A stretch of 64,000 bases of DNA from Branchiostoma floridae (lineage: Eukaryota > Chordata > Leptocardii > Amphioxiformes > Branchiostomatidae): the NCBI RefSeq assembly GCF_000003815.2, contig NC_049988.1, positions 5,906,950 to 5,970,949 on the forward strand. The letters are read 5' to 3'. Position numbers and translations under genes: made by a program. Below, one piece after another: positions 1-12,929 of this stretch (positions within the stretch are counted from its first letter, which is position 1; every line of letters begins with the position of its first letter). The notes below the pieces were generated by a model. It was not told the origin of the DNA, did not search any database, and was given only the letters and a program-made list of their open reading frames with translations.

Positions 1-1600
1 CTCATTTAGTTTAGTAACAGAAAGTCCGTCTCTACTACATTAGCAATAGTGGCGGAAACAGAAAGCCCGTCTTCCAAGACATTAGCAATATATGATGGCG
101 GGAAGTTTGAAATTCTAATCATTTGTACCCAATTAGTGTCCCTGTGGGAGGTTAATTAAATCTGGCAGGTAAAATTTGAAACTTTTTAAGAAGTGCTAGT
201 CTGTTAGCTATCATAGCTGACATTCAAAGTTTACCTGCCTCATTTAGTTTAGTAACAGAAAGTCCGTCTCTACTACATTAGCAATAGTGGCGGAAACAGA
301 AAGCCCGTCTTCCAAGACATTAGCAATATATGATGGCGGGAAGTTTGAAATTCTAATCATTTGTACCCAATTAGTGTCCCTGTGGGAGGTTAATTAAATC
401 TGGCAGGTAAAATTTGAAACTTTTTAAGAAGTGCTAGTCTGTTAGCTATCATAGCTGACATTCAAAGTTTACCTGCCTCATTTAGTTTAGTAACAGAAAG
501 TCCGTCTCTACTACATTAGCAATTTTTACTTTTGTAAGAAGTGCTAGACTGTTAGCTATCATAGCTGACCTTCAAAGTTTACCTGCCTCATTTAGTTTAG
601 TAACAGAAAGTCCGTCTCTACTACATAAGCAATAGTGGCGGGAAGTTTGAAATCCTAGTATCTTGTAATACATTTGTGTCCCTGTGGGAGGTTAATTAAA
701 TCCGGCATGTAAAATGTAATACTTTCGTAAAAAGTACTAGACTGTTTGCTATCATTAGTGATATTTGAAGTTTATCTGCCTTATTTAGTTTAGTAACAGA
801 AAGCCCGTCTTCCAAGACATTAGCAATATATGATGGCGGGAAGTTTGAAATTCTAATCATTTGTACCCAATTAGTGTCCCTGTGGGAGGTTAATTAAATC
901 TGGCAGGTAAAATTTGAAACTTTGGTAAGAAGTACTACACTGTTATCTATCATAGCTGACCTTTGAAGTTTACCTGCATTATTAAGTTTAGTAACAGGGA
1001 GCCCGTCTTTCAAGACATTAGCAATAGTGGCGAGAAGTTTGAAATTCTAATCATTTGTACCCAATTAGTGGCCTCGTTGGAGGTTAATTACATCCGGCAG
1101 GTAAAATTTGAAACTTTTGTAAGAAGTACGATACTGTTAGTTAACATATCTGACATTTGAAGTTTACATGCCTAATTAAGTTTAGTAGCAGAAAGCCCGT
1201 TTCCACTATATTAGCAATAGTGGCGGGAAGTTTGACATCCTAGTCTGTTGTCCTACATTTGAGCCTATGGGAGGTTAATTAAATCTGGCAGGTTAGTTTC
1301 AAAATTTTTATGAGAATTAGTATGCCATAGGATATCATAGCTAACATTTGAAATTTGCTTGCCCCGTCTTTCAATACATTTGAAATAGTGGCAGGACATT
1401 TAAAATCCTAGTTTACCTGCCTAACTCAATTATATAGCAGTATGGAGTCTACTCTCTACAGTAGCAATTGTGGCTGGAAGTTTTAAACCCTACTTAAGTG
1501 TCCATTTGGAAGGTTAATTTAATCTAGTAGGTAAGTTTTAAAACGTCTATAAGACGCAATAGATCGTTAGCTATCAGCAGTTTTAAAAAATACTTTTAGC
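1..1600. repeat. Tandem satellite, 238-bp and ~187-bp units
   Basis: Two near-identical 238-bp copies start at 1 and 239, and a third starts at 477. More diverged units of about 120-190 bp follow to about 1600. Each unit carries a 'tttagtttagtaacagaaag' segment, a 'ggcgggaagtttgaaat' segment and a 'gtgggaggttaatta' segment. The 238-bp form looks like a ~187-bp unit with an internal duplication of the 'cccgtct...cattagcaat' part. Divergence increases towards 1600, as expected at an array edge. Short ORFs here are not genes. Confidence 0.9.
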
Positions 1601-1917
1601 CATCATGACCTGCAGCTTAAGATTACCTGCAGTTTCCACTATTGTCAACAGAGGACGCTCTTATGATCATTTTCTTTATTTTTCTCCTTTTTTGTCCTTC
1701 TAAGATATCCTCACTTAAAAAATATTCACTAACGTCTTCAAGAAAACGTTGTTCTATACATTTATGGCGCTTTTACAGGGAAAATCCCATAAATAAGAAA
1801 ATAATGATAAATAGTGATGTGTTCGAATCGGATGCTAGCTTTACTATAGGCCGTAGCGGCTGCTGGAAGCGGCTGCTGGAAGCGGCTGCCGAAACGGCTG
1901 CTAACTTCAAGCTGGTC

Positions 1918-2170
1918 TGATGGCGCATAGGGCGGCGCCCATCTCCATTTCAGTAGCCCTTGGGCCACACAGCGCAATCACTACAACAGGGGGCTAGTCC
2001 ACTGGTAGTGATGTGTGTTCAACTTCCATACTCTTTCCCAAATGCTGAGTGCTAAGCAGAGAAAGCAGTATGTGCCATTTTTAAAGTCTTTGGTATGACT
2101 CGGCCGGGGATCAAACTCACGACCTACCGAATGCAAGGCGAACACTCTACCCACTAGGCCATTGCACCGG
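1918..2170 (-). mobile_element. tRNA-derived SINE
   Basis: On the minus strand the element starts near 2170. It has an A-box-like 'tggcctagtgggtagagtg' followed by a B-box-like 'gagtttgatccccggcc', the two internal RNA polymerase III promoter boxes of a tRNA head. A non-tRNA body follows. A short GC-rich tandem (12-bp 'ggaagcggctgct'-like units, 1855-1911) lies just beyond its 3' end. It is a SINE and not a functional tRNA gene, because a tRNA-like fold does not continue past the B box. Confidence 0.7.
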
Positions 2171-4076
2171 TTTTAGTTTAACCCCTGCTTAATTGATGAC
2201 ATCTTGGCCTTTCCTCAGTATTAATATTAGATATTGATTTTGATATGTCACCCATAGATTCTTCCTCTCAGCTACCATTTTGCACAGTTTCTTATAGCTG
2301 TGCTGTCTTGACCCTGAAACATCTCAATGTACTTGTGTTTAAGTTCCCCCTACCCCCTCCATTCAGGAGTCTCTGTGCAATGGTTTTTGTTATATTTGAA
2401 ACAAATTTTTGGTCTGATAGAACCCTTATATCTACCTAACTCTTTTTTTTTTTACTTCGAAAGTCATCATTTCCTGCCTCTCCGAAGTGCCCGTTTATTA
2501 ACTTTTCTTTAAGCCATTAATCCTGAGTTAAGGTTCCTCAATTTGCAATCTGTGCCCTTACTTGCAAGGTCTCTACGTCTCTATCTTGCTTGATCATGAT
2601 CAAACCGGCTGTCTTTGCTTGTGTCCTCCTTTCTAGTTATCTTTACTGACATGGCTGATATCCTCATAATGAGAGTTTGGGGTTAACCTTCCCAAAGCCT
2701 CGTCTGCATCTTTTTTCATCTGATTAATCTTAAGTTCATTTCAGGGTTTCTTTAGTTTGCACTTCAAAACAAAAGTCTTGATCAAAACTGAACCGTTATA
2801 TCCAATTACACAGAAATTGGACTTTAAAAAAATCATAACTATCAGTCCAAAACTAGGCTATTTTTTTAAACATCTTCTCAAGATGTGTAAAATGTTGCCT
2901 GTCATAATTATATAGTTTGTTTTGACACCACCACTCTACCAGATACAGGTTGGTCTCCAGAAAACGTCTGTTACTAATATGGCTCTCATTGAGTGCTGGG
3001 CTTGTAGCTTTGAGCTCATCAGCAACTTTCCTTAACTGATTGATGAAATAGTACTGGTTTAAACTTTCCTTAATTTGAAATATGTACATGTACTGTTGAC
3101 AGGCTTCTTTACTGCAACATAGTCTAATGAAACACTCAATCTGATTGGTCGATACAGATGTACTGAACAATTGTCATCTTTTAAACATTTATTTATTCAT
3201 GAGAAGCTTATTAACCATAATCATAAACCTTCAAAATGTTTATTTAGAGTAGAAGCTGTTCAGTGCATCTCAACTTTTTGTCTAGACCAAAAAGACTCAT
3301 CTCTAATGAAATGTGAAATCTTAGCCTCTGAATTAGATTTATGGTGTGATGTTAAGTGCAGTATTAAGCTATTATTTATATATTAACAAATTATTCAAGA
3401 GCTATCATATTACGATACAAGATGTTTCCTATCTACACAGCTTTCATTCTGAAACTCTAAACATTTCTCCCATTTTCTGCAAAGGCAGGTTTCTTTCAAA
3501 TGTCTTGGAGTAGTCTTACAGCAGCTCTTTAGCCAACAATATGTAATGTTGAGCTTCTCTCATCCCTTTCTTTATACTTTTTTTCTCAAACAACTTTTTT
3601 CAATGTTAAATGGCTCCAAATATGGGATTCAGACTTTTACTTGATGCTTCTTTTTGTTATCCTTACACAGAGCCATATTTTAACCTTAGAACAGTCTGCC
3701 ACAAATTTGAAACAATTTAGAGGTAATTTCTCTTACAGAAACTCACAAGGTATGGCAGATAGACTGGATAAGGTTTGTTAGCATGTAAATGGTTGGGAAT
3801 AGAATTCAGGTTTGGGTAATGAGCTAGAATTAGGGATGTGGTTAATATGTGTTCTCTTGGCGGCTTAAGGTCTTGGCTGGACATCTTGATATTGACGATA
3901 TTCACTTGTTAGTCTTAGAAAATGCCTGTCCTTGGTGCTGAGAATGTATCTGAGCTATCTACAACTTCCTTGAAAGATTTTTATTAAGCTACTGGCTAGA
4001 GATCGTATTTTTTGTCACAGACTTTTAGTCATCAGATCTTGAGTATCATGGTTGATTTTTCATTCTTCATATAATA
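2171..4076. other. No gene seen
   Basis: AT-rich non-coding sequence. ORFs are short, lack domains and do not connect through plausible splice sites. It could be intronic or intergenic. Confidence 0.5.
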
Positions 4077-4205
4077 TGAATATAGAATACAACACGGTTT
4101 ATTCCGTATCACACGAGTTACCAGCCCGACCGCGGGTCAGATCCGACCCGCGGGAGGGCTGGGACTGAGGGACACCCGTATTGAACGTTTTCGCGTCACA
4201 GGTAT
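4077..4205. mobile_element. Small palindromic MITE-like element ('aatacaacacgg' family)
   Basis: Contains 'agaatacaacacggt', a GC-rich palindrome around 'gaccgcgggtc...gacccgcggg', and an end 'ttttcgcgtcacaggtatga'. The same blocks recur at 27471-27607 and inside 27844-28211, so this is a dispersed family. Confidence 0.6.
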
Positions 4206-7200
4206 GACATAATCAGAATCGTCTTTGCTTGAGCAATGCTCAGCTGTATATCAAGAATATGATTCAATTATTTCTCAGATATCTAATGTTAGGTGCTTTA
4301 AGTTTTTAACATAATGCTCATGCATTGATTATATGATACCATGATTAATCTCTGTAAATAGTTGAACCACCGGAAAGTTACTGACTGAATTTGTCCCTGT
4401 TAATCATGTTCTTTTTTCCTATGAAGCAGAAAACACGCTGCTAGAAGCCATCCATGATTTGGTGGATTTGAATCCTCTGATTTCTCCATTCTTTGGACAC
4501 TTTCTTCAGCTTGTTACAAGAATAGATAGTGCACCTGGCATCCATCACTGACCAAAGCATGTCCAAAATAGTTTTGTGTCTACAAGCAAAATGTACAAAA
4601 GACTGACTTGTTTCTACTGTACTTCCTGGATTATGTATAATTAGTACCTTTTTTTCCTTAATTACTCTGATACATTTAATGTTCTACAATATTTTATAAT
4701 TAGACTGTAAGAGGTGTTCTTGACACCATAGTGTTTCAAGATATCGCTGCAGTGTCTACTACCTAATGGCAAATAGACACATGTTTGAGATGTAAAATGA
4801 AGACTGCTGGTACTTGACGAATGTCTCTCTTATGATTTTGGTGAAGATTCATTGTAACAAAAGAGCATTTCTTAGATTCATTTCTAATGCTTTCCTTGCC
4901 TGTAACCTCTTGTCCTATGACTCTTTTCTTGGCAGCAAGTTGTCTTTAGATTCTTTTCCGATGTCATTCATTTTATGGACCATACAACACATGGTGTGCT
5001 ACTAGAATAGGAATATGTCCTCTATGATATTGACACTTCTTTCTTTGAATAGAAAGCATATCTATTAGACCAAGGAGGTGTTTGTTTGTTTATTTATTCC
5101 TGTAGATCCGAGAGGATCTGGACTTCTGCAGGATTCAGTTATACCCCATGAAGTCACTGTTTGTTTGTTTGTTTCAACCTTCTTGATTAAACTTAACCTC
5201 AAAATCACTTGCTTAGTAATACCCTGCTCTAATTCATACTGTAACTTGTGATAATGCTGAATTGTAACTTTCGAGAACTCTATTCAGTATCAACTCAGTT
5301 GTTCACTGCAGTTTCATTTTTTGCCATGAGTAAGTTCAAATAATAACTAAGTAATAGCAGTCTATAGCTGCTCCAATTGCTTTGTTTAACTTGGCTTTAT
5401 CAGGAGAAAAGTTCGTAGAATGTCAATTATTGCCAACTTGACAGCAGTTGGACATACATATGTAAACAGAAGAAGAAAAATTTAAGTTATGTTTCATTGA
5501 TATGAAATCTTCCAAATGGTGTCTGATACATACACAGTGGTTCTTGAAACATAAATGTGTTGGCCTCATATATCTCCGCAGATATTCTGTTCTTCTTACA
5601 TCTGCATCCAGATAATGGCAATAACTCTTCAATTAGTTGACTTGGGCATTTTGCCCCTGGAGTCACTGTCACCTGTAACGTTACAGTCATTTTTTATTCC
5701 CTAAATTTCTATTCCTAAGGCCGTGGAGTTGCGGTTAGGGGTTAGGTTGAGTTAAAGTTAGGGCTAAGGCGTCATTTTGACAGCTAAACATCTTGGCGGC
5801 AAAACATCTAGAAGACGTCACTTGTGGTTCAAATAGAGAACATGTCCTTGGTGCTAAATGCCTGATTGCTGAGAATGTATGTGGGTTATCTACACCTTTT
5901 AAAAGTAACTTCCAATTCTTTACTGACAAGAGATTGCTTAACTTTATTGCCACTTTCTCAGGTTCAGTAATAAGCATCTTAGACATCATTGTGGTTGAGT
6001 GTCTTTTCGGTAAAGGGATCATTTAAGTTGTCCCAAGCATGTAAATGAGTACTAAGTTGTCACGAGAATACTCGCTGTCAACTGTGTGATTCAGCCTTCT
6101 TTTCTAATACTTAGACTTAGTTTAGACCGAGATCAAGGGATAGGTGAGGTGAGGTGAGACTTAGTTTTGATTAGAGGTGCTTACAGGCAAGTATCACATG
6201 ATAAGACTCAACGAAAAGTTAAGCAACATTTAAGTTGCTGCTTCACTTTTCTTACACGTCTTTTCTTCTTTTCTTTCCCATTCCCTTTCCTGTAGCCCAA
6301 CATTGTACCGCTGTGTAGTTAGTGTATAAATGTGAAAAGCTCTTTGAATTGTGTCGGCCACTGTTTCCCCAGATTTCCCCATACGGGGATGCTCTTTTGG
6401 CAACACGTTCTCTCTTAACTCTTGTGGGTTCCACCATGGTGTCTATCCTTAGTGCTGAATGCAGGGTTCCTAATTGTCCTGTATCTTGCGCAGAGAAAGA
6501 TCCGATTTTCTACTTGTTTCTCAATAGATTTTTTGTGATAGCTCTAAGACTTGTTTTTTTTCTCCCAGCCGCAACCGATTTGGTTCCAGTATTTTCTTCT
6601 TTTTTTCCCCTATGTAAAAATAATGCACATTTCACTGGCAGCTATCTCCATGTATGGCGCGTCATACTCAAGTCTGCCTTCAAGCTAAGATGCTGTGATT
6701 GATGCATTATTTTTAATGTCACAATGTCTCTCCTTTGTGCTAAATTTCTTGTTGCTGGGAATTTCGCTGTTCATAGGCAAGTTTTTATCTAGAGATATAT
6801 TCTGTACTGACTGTCAGTATCATATTTTATACAAAATCTTGTCCATTGCAACTGATACAGTCATTATGGTAGGTAGGTAGGGTGATTGTTTAATCCTCCC
6901 ATGATATCAGTGTACATCTACATGTACATAGGTACTGAATGGTTGAGACCTGTTCATTGTGTTGTATTTAACTTAGTGTTTAACAAAGCTACTTACATCA
7001 AGTATGCATTCTACTTTACCATTTTTAGATTTCTTTTCATGATTTTGCAAAACAAAATTTCCCCTCATGAAAGGTTACTCAAGGCTTTCTAGCTGACTTT
7101 GTCCTTGTCAGCATCATTCTCTACTACCAGTATCCTAAACTTTTACACCCCTACATTTGGACAGCCCAATGCCAGACACCCCCTAAATGTGTGAGCAAAA

Positions 7201-9714
7201 ATCAAGGTTTTGGAACAAATAGTTCACAGTCTCTTATCTACGATTCCAATTAATTTTAGGAATGTCTTTTGCTGCACTCTTATCATATAATCTTGTGAAT
7301 GTTTTACTTTTCTCTGCATTACAATTAAGCTAACCTGCTCATAGCAGAGTAGTGTTCCCCATTGTTTTTTTTTCTATTTTTTTTTTGCTTTATATTAGCG
7401 GACGCATTCTTCCAAATATTTCTCTCTTTAGGAACACCATAAACCAGCATCTTGGTCATGATGCTAGTACTTCTTGGGGCATGACTGTTCTCAGAATGCA
7501 GATTTGAAGACAGTGGCACCTACATGCACATGTATCTCTCCAAGCTTTTTTTTAGAAGAATCATTGCTTAAATCTATATTTCGTCTCACTTGTAATGAGA
7601 TTCAATAAAGTTGCCATGGCTTTCCACAGATCCCTTAAAAACTACTTTAGCTGTCTACTTTAGAAAGCCACTTGCTCTTTTTATCATCAACCATCTTTGC
7701 TGTTTCTAGTCTGAATAGAAATTGGTTTCATTCTTATTTGTTCAGTGCTAAAACTGCTTTTTTTTGTTTGAATGTATGTTCCCATTATGTGTGTATAGTT
7801 TATTCTAAACATTTTCTGCCTACATTGTTTTTCAACCAGAAAATAAATGATTAGCAGGCAGAATCCACAAAATGTAATCTACTTGTCTGCCTTCTTTCGG
7901 TCGCACAATTGCGGCATTCCCATAGAAACCATTTTCCAGTCATGATGCACAGTTTGCTGTCATAAGATAATCCTTCTGGTTTTAGGATGTTTTGAAACTG
8001 TTGATGTCAGTTATTTAGTGCAATTACACAGGTACATTAGTAACTACCAATATGTTCTCAGTTTTTGTTTTTGTGAAAGACTAAACTGATACACAGAGTG
8101 CCACAAAGGTGGCTGCATTCCATCTCCTCTTCTCCTGGTGAGAATTTCTCCTCTATTTGATATGCCTACATGTCAATATGTAGCCTGATGTCTTGATGAC
8201 TACCAGGCAGATGTTATCCTTCATATGTCCAGCTGTTATTGCTAATAAAAGTATTGTTACCTCTCAATATGTAGATTTGGTAGATTGTATATGACTATCA
8301 ATTTTGCAAGGATCTTTTTTGGATGATAATCCTAGAATTTCTTTCCTCATAGTATCACTTGTGGATCATATGCTTAAATACATAATTTAGCCAGTCTTAC
8401 ATTATGGCATAATTCATATGCAATGTTGTTTTAGTATAACTAATAGTTTGTAGTCTAATACTTGGAGACTCACATGTATGTACCCATCTGTGTATAAACC
8501 AATCTATAAGACAATCTTTAAAACTTTTGGGTTCTAGTAGATATATTCTTCTCTAGCTGGAAAAGGTAGAATAGCACATACTTGTTGTGCTGGCATTCTC
8601 ATTCACATCAGGCATGTTCTTACTCAATTGGGATAGTATTCTGCATCTGACATGCTGGAACCATCTTTATGTATCCTATAGAGTTTTTGTCATCCTCTGA
8701 CCAAAATCCTGGTGCTAAATGACAATTTCACACTGAGACAACTGTCCCTGTCTCTGGTGCTGAATGTCATGTTATTAGTTATGATGTGTTTTTACTTCAA
8801 ATTGCCTCTATTAACACTTTTGTTTTTCCTGCTGTGTACTACTGAATGCGACTTGTGGGCACATGACTGTCATTTGAATTTTTGAAAAAATATCTATCAG
8901 AGATTTCCTAAAGGTTTCCCCTGAAGGTGTTTTTCCCAGTGAAGAAAGTTATCTGTATCTGTATCTATTTCCCGTCTTCTTCAAAAAGCTTCAGTCTACG
9001 TCCTGCAATCTTTTTTATACAAATGAGTCAGTTTCAGGCCTTGACTTTGTTACCTTGATATTGCATTATTTCTAAATTGTAATGCTTTGAATTTCACCCA
9101 ATTTCCCGAGTGGTTTGCCATTAATACTAATTCTTGAAACAACGCTGCCTTGGCAACTGTCATTACCTGGTCTGGATCATCACCTTTTGTACAACAAGAC
9201 TTACAATATGTCATTCTCTCAAATATCAAAAATGTTCCTGCATAAGAATTTGTAACCATTTGATGCTTTGATTATATTATGTAAAGCTACTGAATAGTTA
9301 ACCTTTGCATAACTGATCACTGTTTGTCACACTTAAACAGAGCAACCTTGGCAATAATATAATTATGATTTTTTCCTACATGTGCCGTGTCAATAATTAT
9401 GTCTTTTCTCTTTTGGTGATACTAGCAAATTTGTATGAAGAATATTCTCTAATCTCAAAAGTCTTAAACAACACAATCTTGGTCCTCTCCGATGACCTGA
9501 CTCGGATTTTGCCATGTTTTTGTAGTACTTGGAAACATTTGCCAAACTTTGATTATGAGATCTTGTGAACTAATTCTGATGTGTGGAAATCGTCTCTTCC
9601 TTCATCTCATATGGCCCCTAAAATACTTTGATTTCATCTTTAGGCTGATGTCCTGGCATTAGTTTCTTATCGGACAGTTTGGATGACAGACATCTTACCT
9701 TGACAAACTTACTT
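4206..9714. other. No gene seen; decayed recurring motif
   Basis: AT-rich sequence with no convincing exon. A degenerate phrase close to 'gtccttggtgctgaatg' recurs near 3926, 5850, 6445, 6728 and 8745, sometimes followed by 'attgctgagaatgta'. This suggests remnants of an old repeat spread through the stretch. No RNA gene was recognised. Confidence 0.45.
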
Positions 9715-9885
9715 AGACTTAGAGGCTCCTGTGTCATCCTACACATGAGGCAGTCAGGTGGGCCCAGCAGGCTCTGTCGGCAGCTATCCTCCTCACATCC
9801 TTCCAACTGATGGTCATCTTGACAAAGCCTCTTCCTACATCTCGCACAAGCCTCCTCTGTATTTGAGTCTGGTTTTCTTCTAATG
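9715..9885 (-). mobile_element. LINE reverse-transcriptase C-terminal relic
   Basis: On the minus strand one frame reads a stretch with 'TQIQRRLVRDVGRGFVK', 'SWKDVRRIAADRACW' and 'AHLTASC'. This resembles the extreme C-terminus of non-LTR retrotransposon polyproteins (W..D.R..A.DR..W). It ends at a stop and has no upstream RT motifs nearby. The cysteine-rich reading of the other frame is probably accidental. Confidence 0.45.
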
Positions 9886-10452
9886 CTGATTGGGCTCAGT
9901 TGATAGCAGTGAGGATAGTACACTGCAGTGATCATCTGATATTTATCAGTTTCTCTATCTCTTTGTCTATCTCTATGTCTTCAGCTTTTTTCTCATCATC
10001 TTGACTTTTACTAATAAATGCTATGATACTGGGCTAATCTGTGACCTATCATAAGCTCTTGAACATTCCTTTATGTTAATATCAAACTTCACATCTGTAT
10101 TTTTTTCAATTAATATCAAACGTCAAATATTGATAGCTTATAAGTTTGGATAGAGAAGATGGCAAAAATTACTTAATGTTTTTGTGTACTTTTGTGTCTT
10201 TTTTCTCTGGTTAAGGACTGAGGAACCTGAAAATTAAATATAAAATAACTGATTTGCTGATGACAACTTTTGATTCTAGTGAACAGTCATCTAGTAAAAT
10301 TCATTTAAAACTACAGAAAATGAAATACTTTCAAATGACAAGTTCCAAACATTTAATGCTATAGAAATATTTTCATTACTTTTATCTTTCTGTGAACATA
10401 AAAATTTCTCAACATCCTTTCTTATCAGATTTCAATGATGGTGATTATGATG

Positions 10453-10839
10453 AGGCCTAGGAAAAAAAATGTTGTGTTTCCTGTTTCCCTACCTACCCTA
10501 AAAAAAAACTGCCGACCCTAGACTTTTTTTGGGGGTGGGCAGTGGAATCACTTCCAGTTAGAATTTTTATTTAGCCTGCTTCCTATTGAAGTAAAACACT
10601 GCTTGTCCCATCTAATGAAGGATAAATGTATCTATCATGCACAAAATTAAAGTTTGGCATTGAAAGACAAGTGATCATACATTTCAGTTTACTTTGTTCA
10701 ACTGTATTGTAAATATGTATCACTAGAATTTTGGCCAGCCTAAAAAAAAATACAAGAAAAAAAAAAGATAATCCCTACCTACCGACCCTAATTTTTTCAG
10801 GACTGAAACAGGAAACACAACATTTTTTTTCCTAGGCCT
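10453..10839. mobile_element. MITE with ~35-bp terminal inverted repeats
   Basis: The left end begins 'aggcctaggaaaaaaaatg' and the right end is its exact reverse complement. The match extends over about 35 bp through 'ttgtgtttcctgtttc'. The 387-bp interior is AT-rich and non-coding, with a second inverted block 'cctacctacc...gaccctaa'. No transposase is present, so it is non-autonomous. Confidence 0.85.
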
Positions 10840-11671
10840 GATGATGCACAAATAGTAAGACATTATATGTTGTCAGTCAAGCGTGCAATTTTATCATTTG
10901 ATATCATATTAAATTTCATTGTATCACATTATATCATATCACAATCATTATATCATATCATAGCAAAATTAGCATGAACTAACAGCATGGCAGCAATATA
11001 CAATGTACGTATGGTGATCTTGATGTAAATTTATCAATACTAGTTACATGTATAAAATTATCATATCAAAAAAAAATGATTCACTATTATCACTTTATTA
11101 TATATTATGAATACTTCATATAGTGATGTAAGAAGCTAAGATTATTCATACTGTTGTATATTTTGGTGTCAGATACAGATCTGACAATCCATCAGTAACG
11201 AGAATCTACAGTTTTGTTTGTTAATTACTGAAAATCTACTGTTAAGTATACTGACATTATCTACTAATGATGACACAATATGGAAACTTGGACACTATAT
11301 CTTGATTCTTGTGAATATTTTTTTGTCAATATTGTTTATTTTGCAAACAGAAATAAAGTATAGATATGAACTGATGTGTCTGTTCTTTTTGATTGCTTTT
11401 CATTTGCAGAGAATTAAAGTTCAGCAATTTCAGGTCTACTCTGATGGCATTTTTTGTCTGCACAAATGATTTATAGGTTTTTGCATTAGAAAAATTAAAC
11501 TAAACTTTAAGATCAACGTTAAAACACAAATTCATTTTTTTTTGCTTTGCTTTATACCCCATACCACATGGTCTATAAATTACAGTCCATCCAAAGGCTG
11601 TAAAGCTTTGCTGACCACAACAAGCCAAATATCATAGTATTACCATAATCCATCTATGTTGACCAAAATTG
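10840..11671. other. AT-rich non-coding, degenerate 'tatcat' repeats
   Basis: Degenerate 'atatcatatca' repetition at about 10900-10970, then unremarkable AT-rich sequence. No gene is supported. Confidence 0.5.
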
Positions 11672-11845
11672 ATGTGCGTGTGTGTGTGTGAGAGAGTGTT
11701 TGTGTATGTATGTGTGTGTGAGAGAGAGTGTATGTGTATGTGTGTGTCTGCATGTGTGTGTGTGTGTGTCTGCGTGTGTGTGTGAGTGGATGTGTGTGTG
11801 TGTGTGTGTGAGAGAGAGAGTGGATGTGTAAGTGTATGTGTGAAA
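11672..11845. repeat. (TG)n microsatellite, interrupted
   Basis: Imperfect TG/TGTA/AG runs. The antisense Thr/His-rich ORF across it is a by-product of the repeat. Confidence 0.95.
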
Positions 11846-12137
11846 ACAGTATATATTGAGAAATCGTGAATGGATCATCCTTATGATATCAACAATATCT
11901 AGTTATTGTTTGCAAAATTAAGATATTACATTACATTCTGGGGCCCCAGTCTGATATCCTAGCAGAACTGCCAGTTTTATATCTTATGTTCTGTGGATTT
12001 GTGAACAATAAATAGCTGACCTTGTGCATGAGAACATTTATGATATATATTTGGACTCACTCATAACTCAGAATAAATCAGAAAATACAGGGAGCATTTC
12101 AGTTTCAGAAATTCACTACAAATAGGAGATGTCAACA

Positions 12138-12248
12138 TAGCCTGGAAGCCAGCCGTGTTGTGCTTTGGTCGCTCCCCTAAGGTATACGTAGGCAGGAAGC
12201 GTACCTTAGGGGAGTGACCAAAGCACAACACGGCTGGATTCCAGGCTA
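12138..12248. mobile_element. Perfect-hairpin fold-back element
   Basis: The 111 bp read as one long inverted repeat. They start 'tagcctgg' and end 'ccaggcta', with arms through 'ccagccgtgttgtgctttgg' and 'cccctaaggta' around a short loop. The terminal ~18 bp match the second hairpin at 29664-29776 although most of the stem differs. Confidence 0.85.
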
Positions 12249-12929
12249 ATGTCAACAAGGCATGAATGAATGAGCTGTTGGCACTTTTGATTAACATTCA
12301 ATTTGTAATGTGCCTTCATCACCTATCGCACCATAGTGCCATAGTCACGTGATTTTCCCCACGTAAGACGGGGGCAGTATCGACTTCCGACGAACTTCGA
12401 CCTTGCGTGCTGACGTCAGATGTGCTGAAAAATCTGCAGCTGAAGCAAATGGAAGATCTTACACGGTTGTTAAAGGCTATATTTAATACAGATGTACTTT
12501 TCCTCTTCCCTTGAAGTGATGAGAACATAGATAGCTCCATACCATGCATGTAGCCCTGTTATCAACACCCTTATACTTGACATTATACATAGTACAAAAT
12601 CTATCATGCACTCTACTCTTAACCACCAAACTATGATTATAAAGACTATACACACTTGAAAATGCTGTTCTTGTTATATTTTTTGGTGTTTTGTTGTGTT
12701 TCAGCTTTATCATGTGGAGTCTTTTGTGGTACATGAGTATTAAAGCAAGGACATCATGATTAACGCCATTATTCCTTAACTCAAACCATTGCCAATTGGT
12801 ATTAACCTTTTCAAGTACTTCTATAATTGTTTCCCTTTTTCTTAGGTACATAGGTAACATGTTTGAGAGTCCTATTAGAGTCCTAGAGAATTTTCGTATC
12901 ATTTTTTCCCAGTCTTCAGATGACCCGTC
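12249..12929 (-). other. Downstream flank of zinc-finger gene
   Basis: Lies 3' of the zinc-finger stop codon on the minus strand, so it is probably 3' UTR and flank. A minus-strand ORF of up to 139 codons (12483-12902) has no recognisable domain and I do not call it a gene. Confidence 0.4.

Noticed and set aside
2100-2170. Functional tRNA gene
   Set aside because: A and B boxes are present, but sequence after the B box continues into a SINE body and no acceptor-stem pairing closes.
9618-9935. 105-codon cysteine-rich ORF, considered as a small secreted or zinc-binding protein
   Set aside because: Another frame of the same strand matches a LINE C-terminus, so the cysteine-rich reading is probably accidental.
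12483-12902. 139-codon minus-strand ORF downstream of the zinc-finger gene
   Set aside because: No domain, AT-biased composition and it lies in the probable 3' UTR; no ATG-context or splice support.
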